Below, one piece after another: positions 4,317 to 6,821 of a DNA stretch of 6,821 nucleotides. How positions within the stretch are numbered: position 1 is the first letter of the stretch; every line of letters starts with the position of its first letter. The translations under genes and the position numbers were made by a program. The stretch is from Candidatus Thorarchaeota archaeon MP8T_1 (GTDB lineage Archaea > Asgardarchaeota > Thorarchaeia > Thorarchaeales > Thorarchaeaceae). The stretch lies in the NCBI GenBank assembly GCA_002825465.1, contig PJER01000129.1, positions 1-6,821 on the forward strand, given 5' to 3'. Below the pieces are notes generated by a model. It was not told where the DNA came from, did not search any database, and saw only the letters and a program-made list of their open reading frames with translations.

Positions 4317-5978
4317 TTATTGACTACTTGTGTATGGTTTGTTGATACTGTCCTCTTCTACCTGAGTCGGTTTGTGACCTCTACGCCACTCCTCGATAGG
4401 CTTTGAGAACTTCTCTTCAACGCGCGATCTATGAATCGTGTTCATCGTGCAGAATGGAATGATTCTACCATCTGGTACTGCATAGTTGATATCACAATGT
4501 TGTATCCTCTCTAGGTCGAAGTTGTAGGGATCTTGGAAGTGCATCATTCCGAGCATGATAACACGTCGCATAAACTGTGCAAGAGAGTCATAATCTCCAC
4601 GGTTGAGAAAAGCACTAAGAAGATCCTTGAGAATACCTTTCTTCTTGATATGACGAACACCTGCAGCCAATTTTGCCTTTGCCCGTGCACTTGCTGCTTT
4701 CTTCTGATCAGCGAACAGATTAGCAATCTCTTCAAGAAGCACCAGAAACTTGTCTACATCGATAACCTCTGTGATTGGTTTATAGCTACCATCGTCATCA
4801 ATGAAAATGAATGTAGACATTCCACATGCAAAATGTGAACTAAGTTCTAATTCAGGCCCGCCCTTGATTAAACCAAGTGCTCGACCAACAGGCATCATTG
4901 AGGGTACTGGATACCACTCACTAGCAGGTATCTTCCCTCCAGTTTGTTCTTCAATGAGATGAATAGCATCGGGAATTGTGATTCTCATCTCATGACGCGC
5001 TGCATGGTCAATGCGACCGGTAATACTCACAGGCTGGAAATTCACACATCTTACTACATCACGGTTATCCACTGCAAACTGAATAATGTCACCTAGTTGG
5101 TCATCATTTACACCACGAACAACTGTTGGTACAAGGACAAGTGACTCCATTCCAACTTCTCTAGCATTCTGAATTGCCTGCTTCTTTAGAGGTAATAGAT
5201 CAGTTCCACGTGCTGCTAGATACGGTCCAGGGGTCACACCATCGAATTGCATATAGATGGTAGAGAGACCTGCATCACGTAGTTCCTGTAGGTACTCCTT
5301 ACTCTTTCCAATTCGTATGACATTGCTGGCTATCTGAACGTGTCTGAAACCAAGCTGCTTTGCCCATTTGATATACTGTGGGAGATTCTTGCTGACCGTT
5401 GGCTCGCCACCAGCAAACTGAACAGCGGGAGCTGGAACAGGCAAGTTACTTCGGAGGTTCTTGAGCATATCAAAGACCTCTTGTGGTTCCGGTTCATAGA
5501 CAGTACCGCCTTCAGCAGCAACGGCAAAGCAAATAGGACACCGGAGATTACATCGATTTGTAACATCTAATAGGGCTAGAGCAGTGTGCGACTTGTGTTC
5601 TGGGCATTGGCCACAGTCCTCAGGACAACCCTTAACGGTCTCGGTTCGTGGATTATCTAGACCTACGGATTTATACCACCACTTCTGTGCTTTTTTGAAT
5701 AGATCAACATCGCCCCAATAAACATCAATAAACTCCCCGTGCTTCTCGCAAGTCTTTTTGTACATGACCTTGCCATTGTCTTCGTAGAGTGTTGCATCAA
5801 TGACATGGACTTCGTCGTCAGAAAGGAAACACTCAGGACAGATAGACTGAGTTGTATAGGGGAGCTCCTTCACTGGATACCTCTCGACACGATACCTAGA
5901 AATATCACCATCTTCATGTCGAACTGGTTCTTCAGGTACCGGTTTAATATCATCTGTAGCCATATTTGTTAGCTCCAT
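4317..5978 (-). CDS. tes: Tetraether lipid synthase (radical SAM), Tes
   Basis: Tes joins the phytanyl chains of archaeol-type lipids by radical carbon-carbon coupling, making macrocyclic and tetraether (GDGT) membrane lipids. The signature is strong. CPEC (residues 47-50) and Cys77 with EKHGEF form the N-terminal metal-binding segment. GCPEDCGQCPEHKSHTAL (117-134) supplies Cys118, 122 and 125. The radical-SAM motif CNLRCPIC (143-150) is CX3CX2C, and the SAM-binding GGEP is at 190-193. Further cysteines at 311 (RCVNFQP), 385 (HFACGMS), 495 and 510 (PFCTMN) are the likely auxiliary-cluster ligands. The Methanocaldococcus enzyme is known to hold three [4Fe-4S] clusters and a rubredoxin-like iron; ligand mapping here is by pattern. 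Length is slightly above the ~510 of the methanogen protein. Translation may start at Met6 (5963), which has GGAG (5976-5973) nine bases upstream. No lipid genes adjoin. Confidence 0.9.
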   Translation of the reverse strand: MELTNMATDDIKPVPEEPVRHEDGDISRYRVERYPVKELPYTTQSICPECFLSDDEVHVIDATLYEDNGKVMYKKTCEKHGEFIDVYWGDVDLFKKAQKWWYKSVGLDNPRTETVKGCPEDCGQCPEHKSHTALALLDVTNRCNLRCPICFAVAAEGGTVYEPEPQEVFDMLKNLRSNLPVPAPAVQFAGGEPTVSKNLPQYIKWAKQLGFRHVQIASNVIRIGKSKEYLQELRDAGLSTIYMQFDGVTPGPYLAARGTDLLPLKKQAIQNAREVGMESLVLVPTVVRGVNDDQLGDIIQFAVDNRDVVRCVNFQPVSITGRIDHAARHEMRITIPDAIHLIEEQTGGKIPASEWYPVPSMMPVGRALGLIKGGPELELSSHFACGMSTFIFIDDDGSYKPITEVIDVDKFLVLLEEIANLFADQKKAASARAKAKLAAGVRHIKKKGILKDLLSAFLNRGDYDSLAQFMRRVIMLGMMHFQDPYNFDLERIQHCDINYAVPDGRIIPFCTMNTIHRSRVEEKFSKPIEEWRRGHKPTQVEEDSINKPYTSSQ

Positions 5979-5989
5979 AAACTAATTAT

Positions 5990-6012
5990 TACCACCACTA
6001 AACAGGGTGGTA
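5990..6012. repeat. 7-bp inverted repeat in the tes leader
   Basis: TACCACC (5990-5996) and GGTGGTA (6006-6012) are perfect arms around a nine-base loop. The repeat ends 11 bases before the first tes ATG (5978) and begins a few bases past the transcription start predicted from the TATA box at 6046-6040. It could be an operator at the start site or a hairpin at the 5' end of the tes message. Confidence 0.55.
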
Positions 6013-6039
6013 TCTTATAGGTTGGAGCGCAATTTAGTG

Positions 6040-6053
6040 AATATAACCTTTGT
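6040..6053 (-). promoter_or_regulatory. candidate BRE/TATA promoter for tes
   Basis: On the minus strand ACAAA (6053-6049), two bases, then TTATATT (6046-6040) is a close match to archaeal BRE/TATA. It predicts a start near 6017 and a leader of about 40 bases. A second TATA-like string, CTATAAGATA (6020-6011), would start transcription near 5990 but has a poorer BRE. Either would let tes be transcribed independently of the upstream MazG-like gene. Confidence 0.42.
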
Positions 6054-6080
6054 CAGATGTTTCAGAGTATGTATAGTGAG

Positions 6081-6398
6081 CTAATCGAGGTCATTATCCA
6101 GTTCTTCAGTAAGGACGTATCCTTGCTTGAATCCGCCGCGGTACAGCTTCTTAGTTTCGCGTTGGAGATCCAACATTGCTCTATCGGCTTTTCGAAGTTC
6201 AATTAGAGCATCAATTACCTCAAGAATGTCCACGATTTCTTCTGAGTCACCAGACTCAAGAAGTTCTTGAGCCTCTTCAACAATCTTAGCACGGAGGAAA
6301 ACATCAAACTCTTTAGATGTGACAATACGAATTGACGGATTAAGTCCCTTCTCTTTTAGAATTTCAGGTATCTTATCACGAACCAATTTCTCAGTCAC
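6081..6398 (-). CDS. MazG-like nucleotide pyrophosphohydrolase (phosphoribosyl-ATP pyrophosphohydrolase-like)
   Basis: This is a 105-residue all-helical protein of the MazG/HisE-like superfamily, which hydrolyses nucleoside triphosphates to the monophosphate and pyrophosphate and often serves as a pool-cleaning enzyme. The N-terminus EKLVRDKIPEILKEKG is the hallmark of the small stand-alone 'KLVRDKIPE' group. Metal-binding acidic residues follow the MazG pattern: Glu41, Glu42 and Glu45 in EEAQE, and Glu60 and Asp63 in LEVIDAL, 14 residues later. Length is typical. The start is a GTG at 6398-6396, supported by GAGG (6410-6407) eight bases upstream. It follows the unknown gene by 21 bases and probably shares its transcript. 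The physiological substrate cannot be told from sequence, and a role in histidine synthesis (HisE) is unlikely without other his genes nearby. Confidence 0.87.
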   Translation of the reverse strand: MTEKLVRDKIPEILKEKGLNPSIRIVTSKEFDVFLRAKIVEEAQELLESGDSEEIVDILEVIDALIELRKADRAMLDLQRETKKLYRGGFKQGYVLTEELDNDLD

Positions 6399-6406
6399 TT
6401 CTGTTT

Positions 6407-6410
6407 CCTC
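6407..6410 (-). promoter_or_regulatory. Shine-Dalgarno supporting the GTG start of the MazG-like gene
   Basis: GAGG is spaced eight bases (AAACAGAA) from the GTG at 6398. It decides for this non-ATG start, together with the conserved N-terminus that begins right after it. Confidence 0.6.
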
Positions 6411-6419
6411 ACAAGTAAT

Positions 6420-6821
6420 TCATCGTAATGCCAACGCTGCTTCGACTTGGAACTTAGCTACTGATAAGAACGAATCAATGGCAGCTCGTACGATACCAGG
6501 CATTTCTGTCGTCCAAGGCGATACATCATCGCGTGGTGTGGATTCAGTCATGGACGAAAATGGCAAGAATCTTAATGCTAGTGTTTCATCGAAAGAAACA
6601 GTCCCTAGCCACTGGCCATCTTGAATTAATTCGTAAGAGGGAAGGAACTTCTTCATCGAGTCCGGCACAATAGCGTTCCAGTATATAGATACACCATTGA
6701 ATTGTCCAGGTTTTCCAAGGCCAATAGTATATGTATCAAGTGTGGCAGTTGCTGTGACAAGTTTGTAGAGTATTCCTATCCTACAATTGAGGCACTGATT
6801 AAACTCAAGACCATCTCCATT
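6420..6821 (-). CDS. unrecognised protein, C-terminal fragment
   Basis: The frame is open from the window edge to a TGA at 6422-6420, giving 133 codons with no start needed inside the window. The GTG at 6668 and ATG at 6656 are internal. I do not recognise the family. The visible part begins with a CxxC pair (QCLNCRIGILYKLV, 6794-6753), possibly half of a small metal site. Next comes a glycine-rich, beta-looking stretch (TIGLGKPGQFNGVSIYW), then a region containing DGQWLGTVSFDETLALRFLPF. The tail ends in a helix (IVRAAIDSFLSVAKFQVEAALALR). There is no membrane segment in the visible part. It is the upstream neighbour of the MazG-like gene, 21 bases away and on the same strand, so the two are probably co-transcribed. 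The open frame over the whole fragment and the tight spacing make it a real gene. Confidence 0.75.
   Translation of the reverse strand, partial: NGDGLEFNQCLNCRIGILYKLVTATATLDTYTIGLGKPGQFNGVSIYWNAIVPDSMKKFLPSYELIQDGQWLGTVSFDETLALRFLPFSSMTESTPRDDVSPWTTEMPGIVRAAIDSFLSVAKFQVEAALALR

Noticed and set aside
4297..4320. Minus-strand TTCGAATC resembling a tRNA T-loop.
   Set aside because: The flanking bases cannot form the T stem, and no acceptor, D or anticodon arms are present.
4533..4838. Plus-strand open frame of 101 codons opposite tes.
   Set aside because: It lies entirely inside the well-supported tes gene, is cysteine- and serine-rich in the manner of antisense translations, and has no start signal.
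6319..6624. Plus-strand open frame of 101 codons across the MazG-like gene and its upstream neighbour.
   Set aside because: Both genes on the opposite strand are better supported by motifs, spacing and ribosome binding sites.
1..6821. CRISPR array, insertion sequence, integrase or other mobile element.
   Set aside because: No regularly spaced direct repeats, transposase-like proteins or terminal inverted repeats are visible anywhere in the window.

Overview
The window looks archaeal. The clearest sign is a 553-residue radical-SAM protein that carries every landmark of the tetraether lipid synthase Tes, the enzyme that builds the membrane-spanning lipids of archaea. Other signs are BRE/TATA-like boxes about 26 bases ahead of several genes, at least two apparently leaderless starts, and a TldD/PmbA gene pair of archaeal size. 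Coding sequence is moderately AT-rich by eye and the spacers are more so. I cannot name the lineage from this. An uncultured Asgard or euryarchaeal genome is possible, but that is a guess.

Layout. Positions 1-1498 (minus strand) hold a tldD-pmbA style peptidase operon. tldD is split by a frame change near 1034-1043, and its partner is cut by the window edge after 33 codons. Positions 1584-2498 (minus) hold a PhzF-family isomerase/epimerase gene. A 124-base divergent promoter region separates it from a plus-strand gene, 2623-3834, that encodes an L-fucose/L-arabinose isomerase-like protein. Positions 3835-4316 form a long convergent gap with no convincing protein gene. The first ~155 bases of the gap are GC-rich (about 53% over 3861-4010) and full of complementary segments. 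The rest is about 30% GC. A good minus-strand BRE/TATA match sits just upstream of the GC-rich island, so the island may be a small structured RNA. Positions 4317-5978 (minus) hold tes, followed by a hairpin and a pyrimidine-rich tract. Upstream of tes on the same strand lie a MazG-like nucleotide pyrophosphatase gene (6081-6398) and the 3' part of an unrecognised gene (6420-6821) that runs off the window.

How the genes work together. TldD and PmbA/TldE form one heteromeric metallopeptidase in characterised systems, and the tight spacing here, with a strong Shine-Dalgarno inside the end of tldD, fits that. The unknown gene and the MazG-like gene are 21 bases apart and probably share a transcript. 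tes seems to have its own promoter with a 7-bp inverted repeat at the predicted transcription start. The other genes are housekeeping or catabolic-looking enzymes with no shared pathway that I can see.

The points most worth a second look are the intergenic GC-rich island with its candidate promoter, the inverted repeat at the front of tes, and the break in tldD.
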